A stretch of DNA of 64,000 bases from Takakia lepidozioides (Eukaryota; Streptophyta; Takakiopsida; Takakiales; Takakiaceae), in the NCBI GenBank assembly GCA_030704615.1, contig CM060731.1:26350001-26414000 (forward strand), written 5' to 3'. The notes under the pieces are model-generated. The model was not told the DNA's origin. It saw nothing but the letters and a program-made list of their open reading frames with translations, and did not search any database. Made by a program: the position numbers and the translations under genes. The number at the start of each line of letters is the position of its first letter. The stretch's first letter is position 1. This document shows, piece after piece, positions 22,288-35,796 of the stretch.

Positions 22288-25200
22288 ATGACATCCAACG
22301 GTGATATTAATGAAGCCGTCACAAAAAAAACACATGTCAAATTTATGTTTGCACACGCCAAGAACCCAAAACAACCGCGCAAAGGAACAGCTGTCCCAAA
22401 TAGGTTAGGCTATTTTCACTGTCACGTACGTTCAAGTATTGGACACGCAAGAGGGAATCGAACGGTTCCAGGGACACTTCCAAAACAAAGGGACCCCGGA
22501 AGAAAGCGAGTCTGTTCATCATTCTTGTTTCTTAGAGGAAGAGAGGAAGTCAAGCTGGAGAGGGTTCCTTGTTCGGTTCGGAAGAGGAGGAAATCATTGT
22601 ATTTTACATCGGTTAGAGAGAGGCTGAGATCAAGAGAGCAAATGACGAGGCGTCGCATGCAAGATGGTGCAGCGCTTAGGCAGCATGTGAACTTGGAGAT
22701 AGATCAAGCAGAAGAGCATGTAGGAAGTGAGAGTGAGGTCGCCGCATTCGCAGCGACGGCTGGAGCACTGAGCGTAGGTAACCAAACAGTGCCAGCCGAG
22801 TTCATGCACGAAGACAACACAATAGAAGGAGGAGCAGTGGACGCCATACCGAGAGGAAGTCAGCAAACCCTACATCAGACAAAAATGGTGATCATTCAAT
22901 ATCCGCATAATACTGTTATCATTAGTCTTGATGTTTTCCATTCCATGTGGGATCAATACATTGTTTTTTCTTATGTTCAGACCGATGAAAAAGGGAAGAG
23001 GAAAGCTGTAGAGGGGACCCGAACGATGCAGCCACGAAGCCGAAGAAGGCGAAGGGATCCGTAAGTTCTCTCAAACGCACTTCTCCCTCTTTACTGATAG
23101 TCCCCCAATGTGAGAAAAGCGATGATCGGTGGCGATCATCGCGTTACAGAAGAATGTAGTTGGTGTCTTATTTCAGCAGATTCAGGAAGTCAGGCAGGCA
23201 GGAAAGAATATGTATAAAGGCGAAAGTGATGATCGGTGCCGACCATCACCTTTGCCATTGCTTTATTTAAGCAAAGAATGCGATGTTCATTGTGATTCAA
23301 GAGTGACAGGGAACTAAAGACGCATCTTGCAATGACGTCGAAGCGATGATCGGTAACGATCATCGCTTTGAGGTCCATTCCCTTCTTGTTCAGAACAGTT
23401 TAGAAATGGCGTGGTCGTTTAGGAAAGTGATGATCGGTACCGACCATCACATTCAACTCCCATTGTTTGTGCATCCCTTGGCACTTAAATAGTGATGGTC
23501 GGTACCGATCATCACTTTCCGCAATGACTGCATGTTAACCCAAAATCATTTCTCGCATTGGAAGCCTTTGTACAATGAAATTCTTTAGGTGGAGAAATGT
23601 CCATTCAACTTCATATTTGGAATTGGAGAAATAGAAAAGTGATGGTCGGTGTCGACCATCGCCTACAAGTCCATTTCTATGCTCTATATCTCATACAATG
23701 AAATTGCAGAATTCTGTTGTGAAGTGATGATCGGTGCCGACCATCACATCCAGACCTCAGGGGTTGTGCTTCCCAAGGCAGTCTGATTGTGATGATCGGT
23801 ACTGACCATCACTGTTTGAACGGTTTGGCAATACACCAGAATCCATAAAAGGAGACCAAGTTCAGTGGGTGAAAGAAGGGATTCTGACTAAGAGTGATGA
23901 TCGGTGCCGACCATCACACTCAGACGTCATGGGGTTTGCTTCCTAATGCAATCTGATTGTGATGATCGGTACCGATCATCACTTTTTGAACAGATTGGCA
24001 ATGCACCACAATCCAAGAGAGGACACCAAGTTCAATGTGTGATAGAGGGGATTCTGACTTATAGTGATGATCGGTGCCGACCATCACATTTAGACCTCAT
24101 GGGTTGTGCTTCCCAAGGCAGTCTAATTGTGATGATCGGTACCGACCATCACTTTTTGAACAGATTGGCAATGCACCAGAATCCAAAAGAGGACATCAAG
24201 TTCAATGAGTGATAGAATGGGTTCTGACTTCTAGTGATGATCGGTGCCGACCATCACATTTACACCTCGTGGGTGTTTGCATCCCAATGCTGTCTTGTGG
24301 TGATGTGCTGTACCGACCATCGCTTGCATCATCCTGATGGTCGGCACCGATCATCGCAGTCTAGTGAGAACGGAGTCAAGGTGCATTGGGAAACCAAGTA
24401 GGATTTCCATTCATTTGTTAGAAGACAAAGTGATGGTCGGTGTCGATCGTCACTGTGTTAAAATGTCTGTTTTCCTGAACACCAGTTGAATGTTGCTGTT
24501 GTGGCGGTTTTGGGTATGCAGAAGAATGTAAAGTCCAAGCAGGCAGAAACAGATGCAAAGGGCTCTGGAGAAGGGGACGACTCCACAAAAAGTTCTGAGA
24601 ACAGCGAAGACACTGACGAGCTTGAATTGCACTACCTTGACAAGGTGAAACAACTTATGTCATATCAAAAGGTAAATTCCCAGGAGGTTATTAGGGACAT
24701 GATCGTCTGTGGAGGACGTCTTGAAATCCCTCTCTGTCGGATGATCTCCATGCCTGTTGTTCGTCCTCCACTTTCGCATGACATTACCAAGTTGGAAACA
24801 GATTTCGTGCACGGGTATAGAATGGGTGCACAAGTTTTTTTACGTCTCACTAAATGATACAAATGGTCACAGCACAAAAGTGAGCCCAGAGATTACGGAC
24901 AACTGGGATGATTGCTAGAAGGATGTGAATGACGAGTTCGAAGACTCTCTGCTGCTTGGACATAACACCCAGCAGTTCTGCAACCACATGTTCTATGTCT
25001 GGGACGGGAACCATCGCTTGCTAGCTTGGATGGGGTACATTGCGAAACACCATTCAAAAGACAAGGACGAGCATTGTGTTGTGGAGGCAACGGTTCAGGA
25101 TCCTGGGAATGACATCGCCAGACTTTTGACAGCTATGCATGACGTGAACAAGTAGGACTTCCTCAGAAACCCATAGCCTTTCAAATTGCATGTTGTGCGC

Positions 25201-28200
25201 ATTTCAAGTCCAAACGTTAAATATTTCTTACGTATGCAATGTGTATTCCCTGTTTGCAGATCGACAGAGAAATCACATGTTACTACGAGCCTGATCCACA
25301 CACTATTCCGCATTCAGAGAATTGGTTTGATGAAGCTTGATGAGTTCCGCACAGTGCTACATCCTGATGTCATCAAGAAGTGCGAAACAAGAAGATCTGC
25401 AGGGACCTGGTACTCGTTGACCCGAGATGCATTTTTGGAGTACATGTATGCGGTATGGCCCAAACCACTTCTTCCTATGTTATTACATACAAATTTGCAA
25501 TTGTATGTCTGCTAATCCAATCGTTGATACTTGCAGCAAGAACTGGCCGAGAGGGGGAAATCTGAGTACTACCGCACTACAACAGAAGAGTTGAGGACTG
25601 CTAAAGGAGTTGGAGCAGCCATAAAGAAGGAGTACAAGATAAGGAGAACGAAGCTGATGTCGGCCTTCCTGAAGCAATTGAGAATAGTGGATCCCGGACT
25701 TGGGGAGGAGTTCCTTCTCCAAATCAAATCCCACTACGACAAGCATGTACATCCAGAGATGCAACAGAAGAAATTGCACAGGCTGGCTCTCTCTATGGTT
25801 GACAACCAGACAAAAGTGAGATGGCTTGAGATTTGGAACTTGGATCAGACGGTGAAGGATCTGAATCAGTTCCCAAAAAGCACAATCCAGCCTGGCACCA
25901 AGGTCGAGGGAATAAGTGATATTGTTTTTGATCAGTGGCTTCACAAGGCCACATTTTGGAGTTAGGTATTTGTGGATTCAAGTACTTGTTGTATATGAAA
26001 TATCCTATAGCTTTGTCATGCGCAATTCTGATACATGTTCCCATTGCAGCTGGAGAAACGCGCCATTCTTGTCCTGGAGCAGAATTTGAAGGACTTGAAT
26101 ATTTCGATGGTCTCACCACCACAGATGACCTTGGAGGCGTACATTAGAAAGTGGAAAGGTCTCACGTGGCGGTACTGTTTCTTCCGAGAGTTCTCCAAGG
26201 ATGGCAACATAGTGAGGTCGAACGATTTTGACAGTCAAGTTGGAGGGGAGTGGGCGATGATGCGTGTTGTTTACAGGTGCAGTGCAATATGCCTATCCAG
26301 CACATTCTTTAAACTTTTGTCATGCCTCATTGAGAGAAGCTTTGTATTTCTTTTCTATTACACAGCAGTTTGGTGATGGTCGGTACCGATCATCACATCC
26401 ACTACTATGATATTCTCCAGTCAAACAGTTGTCACTGCTGATCATGTCTTTGTTTCCATCCTTAATCCTGCCTCTGTTATCATAGGCAGTCTGTTTCTGA
26501 TGAATGAAGTGATGGTCGGTTCCGACCATCACATTTCCCATTTGTGAAGTCTACATAATCATAAGGATTTTCCAACCCATGTTGCATTCTCTCTCATGTG
26601 AAAGTGATGATCGCCACCGATCATCACTTTCTTCTGCTTTCTGATATCTTGTTTTGGGGGATGGTATTATTTTGAGCCTCCGCAGGTACACTAAATATGT
26701 GTTGATGGAAGGAAAACACCTGAGTGGAATCCCAGATTACCTGGACATGTGGTCCGATCCTGCCAACGATCCCACCATGTACACAACTGGTATCTTGAGG
26801 GACTGGAGTCCTGCCCACTTCAAGGACTGTGGATGGTACCTCGACTGCCCTCCAGAGCACACGACATTTCAAGAGCAACAAATGAAGTATATGAACAACC
26901 ATGCGGAGATGCTAGCACCTTTGAATGACGAAGAGTACCAGAGGAACATTGCTTCATTGGCGGCCAAGGAGCCAGACGCGCAGGCAACTCCACAGAAAGG
27001 CAGGAAGGCGGGTCAAAAGGGGAAAGATCCAAAGGTTCCGGAGGTAGTAGCCAAGTCACCTGGGAAGCCTAAGGACAAAGAGAAGGAGAAGGCTAAGGGG
27101 AAGGAGAAGGCGAAGGAGAAAGAGACGGAAAAGGAGAAAGGTGAGGACAAGGAGAAAGATGAGACCGCTGGGAGGTACACCCTCACTGTTCAATGTCCAT
27201 TCGATGCCAAGCCACACCCTTCCCGTGCGGACTTGGCAGGGCAGATCAAGATTGTGAATGAGGGATGGCTGGCAATGATGGAGACTCGGAGAAAGAGTTA
27301 CTCGGGGGTGCCATCACCAACTTGGGATAACATGATCTCATTTCTTAATATGGTAAGAATCTTTCTCTTCACATGGGACTTTCGAATTTTGTGTATGCCA
27401 ATGTAGATGATGGTTTCTGTTGGGACCCTCATTTCTGTTTGACTTGAAATTATACCGGTATGTTGCAGGTGAGCAATGGTCCCTCATTCGTATGCGGTGT
27501 TCAAAAACCCTTTGCCACTGACATGGTCATCCTTGACATCCCAGACGGCCTGCTTGTCCCCGACGTTCCTCCAAAGGGAAAGACTCCATCCTGGAACAGA
27601 TTCGATGAGAACTACTGGAGTTGGGTATTCGGCTTCTGCAATAATTTCCTTTCAGATGCAGGAACGCTTTTGCTCTTCCAGTCATGTGATAAGGATAGTC
27701 GTAAGGGTCTGGCATCATACCTGAAGTCGTCTGGGTTCGAAATTCTGAGGACATGGAATTGTGTGAACATCCTGTACCTTCTGAAAGGTGGTTGCCCTGG
27801 ACAGCTGGTATGGCACCGCCCTACTCTGAACTATTTCCCAATGTCTTTTCAGTTGTTTCTGCTGGCTTGCTCTACCACCATATGTGATGATCGGCACTGA
27901 TCATCACAAAAACATTCCATTGTAGTTTACATTTGCAGTCCATGTTCTGTTCGTTCATGCGCCAAAATTTCTTTCGAATTTCTATGTCTCACTCCTACCT
28001 TGCATCTTTGCCAGACAAGGATGTTTGAGGCAATCTGCCTAAGGCGGATTTGCACTTCCAAAACACCTTCATCCGTTTGCAGCTTTGAAATTTCCGACCA
28101 GGGGTGTTTTGTCAACCCCCCATATGAACCGCATGTGGATGACATGCTGTACAATTTCATGCACTCCAGTCAGACAGCCAAAAGACCAGACGGGTTTCCG

Positions 28201-28927
28201 TGGAGAGGTGCAAGGGAGAGAACCCCAGCGTTCATGCAGACACTCTTGGAGTCATGCAACCACCATTCTGCAAGGGTGGTCGACCTCACACTATCCACAG
28301 GTTCGTTGGTTCAATACTGTTTCCATTCTGAAGGTCTTCCAGTTTGCATCTGATTTTGCATCCTCTACAACCTTCTTGAGGCTTTATGTCTTGGCAGGTG
28401 CGACTTACAGTGCTTGCAAGGTTGGTGGGAGAAGCCTTTTTGGCATGGAGGGCGACACCAAACTATTCAAGAGTGTCCCCCTCCCTCTTGTGTCTGGCTC
28501 TACGTCTGGCACACAGACCGAACAAATTCAAATCATAAATGATGAGGATACCGAGGATAAGCAGATCGACAACGACTTCTCATGTGAGTAAGTCGGCCAT
28601 GGAAATGTCATTCCAGTTTGGGTGCTTGTTCAATTTTGCATACATCAAAATTGCAGTAATAACTTTTATCACGCTTTGACTTGCAGGAACGACAGCGATG
28701 GATCTTCAGGAGAAACCCCCATTTGTACTGAGACTATTTTCGACAGTCCCCTTTCCACTTTTGTGCTTCATGTCTATGCCGAAGCAATGGCACTTGAAAT
28801 GGCCGAGGCTCTATCCCCTGACTTCTTAGATCGCAGGAGTAGCCATCGTAGATCCGGAGTTATGAAATTCTTGGACTTGGATGCAGTGGACGCGGGGATA
28901 CATTGTACTGACTCTGGATCAGACTGA
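22288..28927 (+). pseudogene. E2 ParB-like / methyltransferase-like protein (11 exons)
   Basis: Exons: 22288-22887, 22981-23060, 24522-25151, 25260-25452, 25537-25965, 26050-26276, 26686-27352, 27469-27807, 28015-28300, 28398-28587, 28687-28927. Phases agree from the third exon on. Parts: basic N-terminus (RKRRKSLYFTS); ParB/Srx-like region with FYVWDGNHRLLAWM; helical segments; a Lys/Glu linker; VILDIPDG and WNRFDENYW (motif IV position); FVNPPYEPHVDD; motif X RTPAFMQTLLES; motif I VVDLTLSTGAT; motif II GMEGD. Order IV-X-I is beta-class. Lesions: one extra T in a T-run at 24834-24841, TAG at 24916 (Trp in E3), and TAG at 25963-25965 (CAG in E3). The start codon is uncertain, because similarity to E3 begins only near 22545. 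Confidence 0.8.
23115..24455. repeat. E2 palindrome array in a large intron
   Basis: About 16 copies of a 24-nt palindrome, half-site GTGATGRTCGGT followed by its reverse complement, spaced 50-140 bp apart in the intron between exons 2 and 3. Four more copies sit in later introns (about 26371, 26510, 26602, 27885). Spacers between copies share some sequence (ATTGGCAATGCACCA), so part of the array is tandemly duplicated. Confidence 0.9.
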
Positions 28928-29464
28928 ACTTCGCATTTATTTTGTTCAATTTATATCCTATTCGGAACTCATTGAATTCCCTTGCCTCATTGCATTTGTT
29001 CCGGCAGAAAAAAAGGCGATTCAAACAATCTACTCAGATTCAAATGTCAATCTTCATGAATCCATCCCCTCAACCCCTCACGCTCATGTCATATCCATTG
29101 TGCATTCATCTATTGTGTATTCATGCATCCTCCATTCAAGAATGTTTTCCACCATTCAACATCCATCCCACATTCATCCATTTGCTTGCATTGTTCCCAC
29201 ATATCCATATATTTCTCATCCACTCTACATTCATCCATCTTGCATTCAATTGTTGCTTTCAGGTGGGAATGACCACGTCCTTTTATTATTTCGTCGAACT
29301 TGTTTCCGCGGTTGAGGGTGCTCTTCCGCGGAAATACAGTCTGTTTCTTAATTGGCGCACGTCGACGTGGCTTTTAAGCTCGATGACGTGGAGTGAGCCC
29401 GGTGACGTGGCGTTCGTTCAAGGTGACGTGGCGTGACACGGCTGCGCTCACGCCGAGGCATCCC
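28928..29464. repeat. E2 right terminal region
   Basis: Starts with ATTCATCCA-rich low-complexity DNA, then a GTTTCCGCGG..CTCTTCCGCGGAAATA block, GACGTGG repeats and GGCTGCGCTCACGCC near the end. The CGGAAATA block and GTGAGC motifs match the right end of E4. The end is placed near 29464 (read inward GGGATGCC). No gene seen. Confidence 0.6.
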
Positions 29465-32159
29465 TGTCGTGGGATGCTCCACTGCATGGTACGGGTCCTT
29501 GGGATCAACCACCCCCTTGTTCTTTCTCCCGGATCCCCTATCATGCGGTGGAGTCTGCTGGACATGCACCACAGGGCTAGTATCTGTAACACTTCCCTGC
29601 CCACCTATCTGCCCTTGTGCCCCCTTCCCCCTACCCCTTCCTTTCCCCACACCACCAGCAACATCCTTTCCCTTTGCCTTTCTACCTCTACCCGGGGTAT
29701 CCTGAGCAGGAGGCTCCTTCTCTGCAAGAGTCTGCAAATTTCTATCATGAATGTCGAGGTCGGCTGCTGCGGCGGTGGCTGCTATACGCTCATTCTCTCT
29801 CCTCAAAGACATCTCCTGAGTTGGGGTCTCAGAAGGAGGGCAAGCCAAATACCAACCACAAGTAGAAAGATGGTCTGGGCCCCAGTCATACAAGATCCCA
29901 GTAAAAAACATGGTCTGGTTGCCAGCAGGGACAAGCCAAAGGTCCACGAAATCAGGATGTTTGTCCAAGCAGTTCTCTTCCATGAGAATAAACTTTATGT
30001 ACCTGCAGGAACAGAGACAGCCTCATTATGCAATGCAATTATTGTCTCTCAGCTTTTCCACCACATCAGGAAGACCCCCTAAAACAGTATGCAGCACAGT
30101 ACATTACAACCACCGCACACAAAATAGCCTGAAGGGCCCAGGGTGTGCACCTTGGTGTTACTACACAAGGATAGAACAAATGAGTGTGCAGCACCGCAAA
30201 CTCATATGAGCCAGCCCAAAACAGGTTGGATGGAGGAGAGTGTGTATTTGCAAAACAAAAAAGCACAGTCCATTTCGCACCTGTAAAGGCATTGTTTCCA
30301 GGCTTCCTCTCCTTTCTCTTGCTGGTCAAGCTCATTTGTTCGACCGATGCCACCCTCCTTGCTGAACTCTCTGAAGAAACAAGATTGCCACACTGTGGCT
30401 CTCCATTTCCTCATGTATGCTTGGAAGGAGACCTTCGGTGTTGTCATGGTGATGCCATAGTCAGCCAGCTGAGTATGTAGAACCAACCGGGCCCTTTCCT
30501 CCAACTGCAAAACAATTCAAATGCAAGAATGAACCAAAAAACAATCACAGCCAATGTAACAGCCAATGGAAAGAGAAGGACAGAAAAAGCAAAAAGAAAG
30601 TGACACAGCAAATGACATCATACCTGGCTCCAGTAAGTGGCCTTGTGAAGCCATGTGTCCAGCACATTGTCACTGACAGGAATGACACGCTGGGTCTTCT
30701 TCTCTTTCTCCGGCCTGGGGAACATGTGGGTATCCCTAACAATGGGATCGGAGTTCCATATCTGTAGCCACTTCACCTTCTGTTTTGAAGACACAACGGC
30801 GGTAGACAACCTGTGTAACTTCTCCTGGGCCATCTCTAGCTTGCCTAGCTTGTTGTAATGGTTTTTCATCTCCAGAAGAAACTGCGATCCGAATGATGGG
30901 TCGGCAATTCTCAACTGCTTAACAAAAGCACTCATAATAGTCCTTCTTGTGGCGGTCATCTCTTTCTTGATGTGACTCTCAACCCCCTTTGCTGTCCTTC
31001 TCTCCTGAGGGGTAGAGTTGTAGTATTCCAGTTTGCCACGCTCTCCTGCATCTGCAAGGGAATGCACGAGAGTTGAATCAACCCAAGGGCAAGGGAAACA
31101 AACAGAAACAAACATGTGGAAGCAGGAATATTGAAAGGCCAGATGATGGAAGATGTATCTCACCGCGTACATATACTCCATGAAAGCCTCACGGGTCAAC
31201 GAGTACCATGTTTCTGATGTCTTGGAGCTTTCACACTTCTTGTACGTCTCTGCTGAAAGGATGGTCTTGAAGTTGGTCGAGGGCATTTGCCCGATCCTTT
31301 GTATCCTGTACAGTGTGTGAACCAGACTCGTTTTGACATGCGATGTCTCTGTCCCTCTGCAGAATGATATGTGAAAGTCAGAATGAAAATCAAGAACCGC
31401 CAACAGAGGACTGGAACAAAAGAACCACGGAACCACAACTGGAACATGTAGAATGAGAAACCAACCTGTTCACATCATTCATTACCGTCAAAAGACCCAT
31501 CATGTTCCCGTCACAATCCAGCACCATCGATCGAACAGAGTAATGCCACTCTTCCACCTGTGAGTGCAGCCTCCCAATGAAAGTCATCCATGCAAGCAAC
31601 CGGTGGTTGCCATCCCATACGTGAAACATCTTCCCTGAGAATGCCTGGGTCGAAGGTTTCCTGGAGAGAAGAAGTTCGAAGGATTCGTTCACCTGTCTCC
31701 AAATGGAATCCCAGGAGTCCACGATTGACTCATCCACAAGGAGCTCATTGCCTCTGGAATCCTTTGTAGAAACGTAAAAGACTTCGGATCCATCCAAATA
31801 CCCATGAACAAACTCGGCCTCTAGCTTCAGGATGTCCTTGATGAGGGGTGGACGAACGACGAGCATGGAAACCAACCTACACAGGGGGATCTTCAACCTC
31901 CCACCCGGGGCAAGCATACTTTGCACCACAAGCTGAGAGTTTACCTTCTGACCCCCCAGCATCTCAGCGGCTTTGCTTTCATAGAACTCATCGTCCACAT
32001 CAGCAATGATCTCCTTCCCCTCTCCCGAAGGGTTCTCATCCGCCACCATTTGCATCTTCTCCTACATGGTTGTTCATTCAAATTGATATAAGAGAGAGGC
32101 AAGAACAGATGGTGTTATGAGCATGGCAAGTAGGTCCGATGTGGCCCAATTTCACATGA

Positions 32160-33905
32160 AAAAACAAGCATTGTGCGGGCCAAAAACAGTGTGCGTTGCC
32201 GCACACTGTTTGAGCTTCCAATAATGGGTGATTTGAACATGGCACACTGGCCATGAGTGGCCTATTTTCAAATCTAAAAACAGACAGAGAGTGGGAAACA
32301 GACAGTGTGCGTTGCCGCACACTACTTGAGCTTCCAAAAAGGGGTGTTTTCAACATGACATTAGGCCCTATGTGGCACATTTCCACATAAAAAACATGCA
32401 GAGAGGGGGCCACACACTGTCCGTTCTTCCAACTATGGGTATTTTGAGCATGCATACTGGCCGTGTTTCGCCCAATTTCATATCAAAAAACAAGCAGAGA
32501 GGGCCCAAAACAGTGTGCGTTGCCGCACACTATTTGAGCTTCCAATAAGGGGTGGTTTGAACATGGCATAGTGGCCCTGGTTTGACAATTTTCAAATCAA
32601 AAAATAGGCAGTGAAGGGGGCACAAACAGTGTGCGATGTCGCACACTGTTAGAGCTTCCAATTCGGGGTGGATTCAACCTCCCAAAAAGGCCCTATTTGG
32701 CCGATTTTCACAACAAACAACAATCACAAAAGGGGGCTCAAACAGTGTGCGTTGCCACACACTGTTTGAGATTCCGAGAAGGGGTGCATTCAACCTGACA
32801 GAGTCGCCCTATGTGGCCGTTTTGCACATAAAAAAAACAAGCAAAAAAGTGGCACAAACAGTGTGCGTTGTCGCACACTGCTCGAGCTTTCAAATAGGGT
32901 GGAATGAACCTTACAGAGAGGCCCCCGTGTGCACGATTTTCACATGAAATAAACAATGACAAGGGGGGCTCAAACAGTGTGCGTTGCCGCACACTGTTTG
33001 AGCTGCCAGGTAAGTGTGGATTGAACCTGAGAGAGATGCCCTAGGTGCCCAATTTTCTCATCAAAAAACAAGCAAAAAAGGGGGCTCAAACAGTGTGCGT
33101 TGCCGCACACTCTTTGAGCTTCCAATAAGGGGTGATTTGAACATGGCATAGTGGCTATGAGTGGCCGATTTTCAAATAAAAAAACAGGCAGTGAAGGGGG
33201 CACAAACAGTGTGCGTGCCGCACACTGTTCAAGCTTCCAATGAGGGGTATTTACAACCTGCAGAGTGGGCCCATGGTGGCCGAACAAGCAATGACAAAGG
33301 GGGCTCAAACAGTGTCCGTTGCCGCACACTGTTTAAGCTTCCAATAAGGGGTGGATTCAACATGGCAGAAAGGCCCTATGTGGCCGTTTTTCACATCAAA
33401 AAACAAGCACAAAAGGGGGCTCAGATAGTGTGCGTTGCCGCACACAATTTGAGCTTCCCAATAGGGGTGGAATGAACCTTACAGAGAGGCCCCTGTGTGC
33501 ACGATTTTCACATGAAACAGTGTACGTTCAAATAGTGTACGTTCCCGCACAATGTTTGAGCTTCCAATAAAGGGTGGATTGAACATGCCAGAGTGGCCCT
33601 GTGTGCAAGATTTCCACACCAAAAAACAAGGCAGAAGGAGGGCTCAAACAGTGTGCATTGACGCACACTGTTTGAGCTGCCACTTAAGTGTGGATTCAGC
33701 GTGTCAGAGATGCCATATGTGGCCGATTTTCACATGAATTAAACAATGAGAAGGGGGGCTCAAGCAGTGTGCGTTGACGCACACTGTTTGAGCTGCCATG
33801 TGGCAGATTTTGACATGGAACAAACAATGAGAAGGGGGGCTCAAACAGTGTGCGTTGACGCACACTGTTTGAGCTGCCAGGTAAGTGTGGATTGAACCTG
33901 ACAGA
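32160..33905. repeat. E3 palindrome array, part 1
   Basis: About 15 units of roughly 115 bp. Each contains CAGTGTGCG, a 4-base TTGC or TTGA, then CGCACACTG, followed by TTTGAGCTTCCAA and a GGATTGAACCTGACAGAG-like spacer. It lies in the first large intron of the minus-strand E3 gene. Short frames through it are repeat translations. Confidence 0.9.
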
Positions 33906-34019
33906 GATGCCCTTTGTGGCGAGTGCAGCTACGGCGTGAGCCCAAGAGCTCGGCTCACGCTTTGCCCTCTAAGTGTGAGCCCAGGGGTTTAGTGGAGGAA
34001 GAAGTAGGCCCCATACCCG

Positions 34020-35480
34020 AGTCCTCTGTTTAGAGAGGGTCCTATTGTCGTGGAAGCAGTTATAGCGCTTAAAAAAAGAGGTATAGAAAGAATGGAATGG
34101 TCATTGTGAAACTTACTGAGGTTTTCTTATTGAAGAAGAGGTGAAAAAAAAAGGCTGGGTGAGTCATCATGAATCTTATTTAGGGATTCTTGCATTAACA
34201 AGAGGTAAGAAAAGTTTGGATGCTCATTGTCAAGCTATCTGACGTTTCCAGTATTTCATCCATGGTGGATGATGGATGGATGAAATATTGAAGGAGAGGT
34301 TAAAAATAATGAGGATGGGCAAGAACAGGCCCCAAAATATGACCCCTCATTGTGAAACAGGCAATGGTTTTTGTTAATGTAGATGAGGTGAAAATTAAAC
34401 AGATGGTCATCTTCAAGCGTATTTAGGCTTTGTTTGTGAAGAAGATGTGTAACAAAATGAGCGGTTTATTGTGGAACTTGTTCAGGTTTGTGTTATTGAA
34501 GATGAGGTGAAAAAAAAATACGTGGTCATTGTGATTGCTTATTTAGGGTGTGTTTGTGAAGAAGAGGTAAGAAAAAACATTGAGCTATCCTTGTGAAACT
34601 TGTTTAGGATTATGTTATTGAAGAAGAGGTGAAAAAAAAAGTTAAGCTCTATCATTGTCAAACTTGTTCAGGTTTCTGTTATTGAAGAAGAGGTGAAAAA
34701 AGAAATCAGATGGTCATTATGAATGTTTATTTAGGGTTTGTTTGTGAAGAATAAATTGAGCTCTCATTCTCAAACTTGTTAAGGTTTCTGTTATTGAAGA
34801 AGAGGTGAAAAAAATATTAGATGGTCATCATGAATGCTTATTTAGGGTTTGTTTGTGAAGAAGAGGTGAAAAAAAAAGTTGAGCTCTATCATTGTCAAAC
34901 TTCTTCAGGTTTCTGTTATTGAAGAAGAGGTGAAAAAAAAACCAGATGGTCATCATGAATGCTTATTTAGGGAATAAATTAGGGATTGTTTGTGAAGAAG
35001 AGATGAAAAAAAAACTTGAGCTCTACCATTGTCAAACTTCTTCAGGTTTCTGTTATTGAAGAAGAGGTGAAAAAAACCAGATGGTCATCATGAATGCTTA
35101 TTTAGGGTTTGTTTGTGAAGAAGAGGTGAAAAAAATTGAGCTCTATCATTGTCAATCTTGTTCATGTTTCTGTTGATGAAAAAGAGGTGAATAAAAAATC
35201 AGATGTCATCATGAATAAATTAGGGTTTGTTTGTGAAGAAGAGGTGGAAAAAAAACTTGAGCTCTATCATTGTCAAACTTCTTCAGGTTTCTGTTATTGA
35301 AGAAGAGGTGAAAAAAAAAACATATGGTCATCATGAATGCTTATTTAGGGTTTGTTTGTATAGAGGACGTGGAAAACAAATGAGCTGTCATTGTGAAACT
35401 TGTTCAGGTGCCTGTTATTCAAGAAGAAGTGGAAAAAAAAAATAGATGGTCATCATGAAGCTCATTACGCAATGCTTTTG
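34020..35480. repeat. Tandem repeats near the E4 left end
   Basis: Repeated GTTATTGAAGAAGAGGTGAA and TTTGTGAAGAAGAGGTGAAA half-units alternate with GATGGTCATCATGAATGC and GAGCTCTATCATTGTCAAAC; full period about 125 bp. AT-rich low complexity follows at 35545-35590. No gene. Confidence 0.9.
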
Positions 35481-35796
35481 TAGAGGCCGTGAAAAACTAA
35501 AATGAGCTTTCATACTGACACTTGTCCATGTTTGGCAGGCCCTCGAACAATTTTTATTTTTTATTTTTTATTTTTTATTTTTTTTTCCCGCCCGGGGCAA
35601 TATTGGGGGTGGGGGCAGAAGTGGTGTGCGTTGACGCACTCAATTTTAGAGGCTCGTTAACCAAACCCGATGAAAAAATAAACTACATTTCATAACGAGA
35701 CATCGTCTGCTTGTCCAGATTTAAGAACTGTGTATACATGTTCTACAAACAAGGCAGCCCTTTCCGACATTGCGAAAAATCGCAACATATGCAACA

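Larger units (their letters stand above)
5027..29464. mobile_element. E2: two-gene Mutator-like transposon (left end missing, hosts E1 and the gypsy element)
   Basis: Made of a minus-strand transposase gene (21848 to 20921, then 7328 to 5027) and a plus-strand ParB-like/methyltransferase-like gene (22288-28927), divergently transcribed. E1 splits the transposase and the gypsy LTR truncates it before the SWIM finger. The right end near 29464 is placed by similarity to the right end of E4: both have a CTCTTCCRCGGAAATA block and then GTGAGC motifs, and read inward both start about GGGATGC. Right at that point the E3 coding sequence begins. Confidence 0.7.

Noticed and set aside
23115-24455. Regularly repeated palindromes looking like a CRISPR array
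   Set aside because: Spacing is irregular, spacers are partly related to each other, there are no cas genes, and the DNA is eukaryotic with spliceosomal introns.
28120-28140. FVNPPYEPHVDD in E2 as the true catalytic NPPY motif
   Set aside because: It lies after the DIPD block; E1 has AVVDPVTYDVL at the same place, so NPPY is not conserved there. Not fully excluded.
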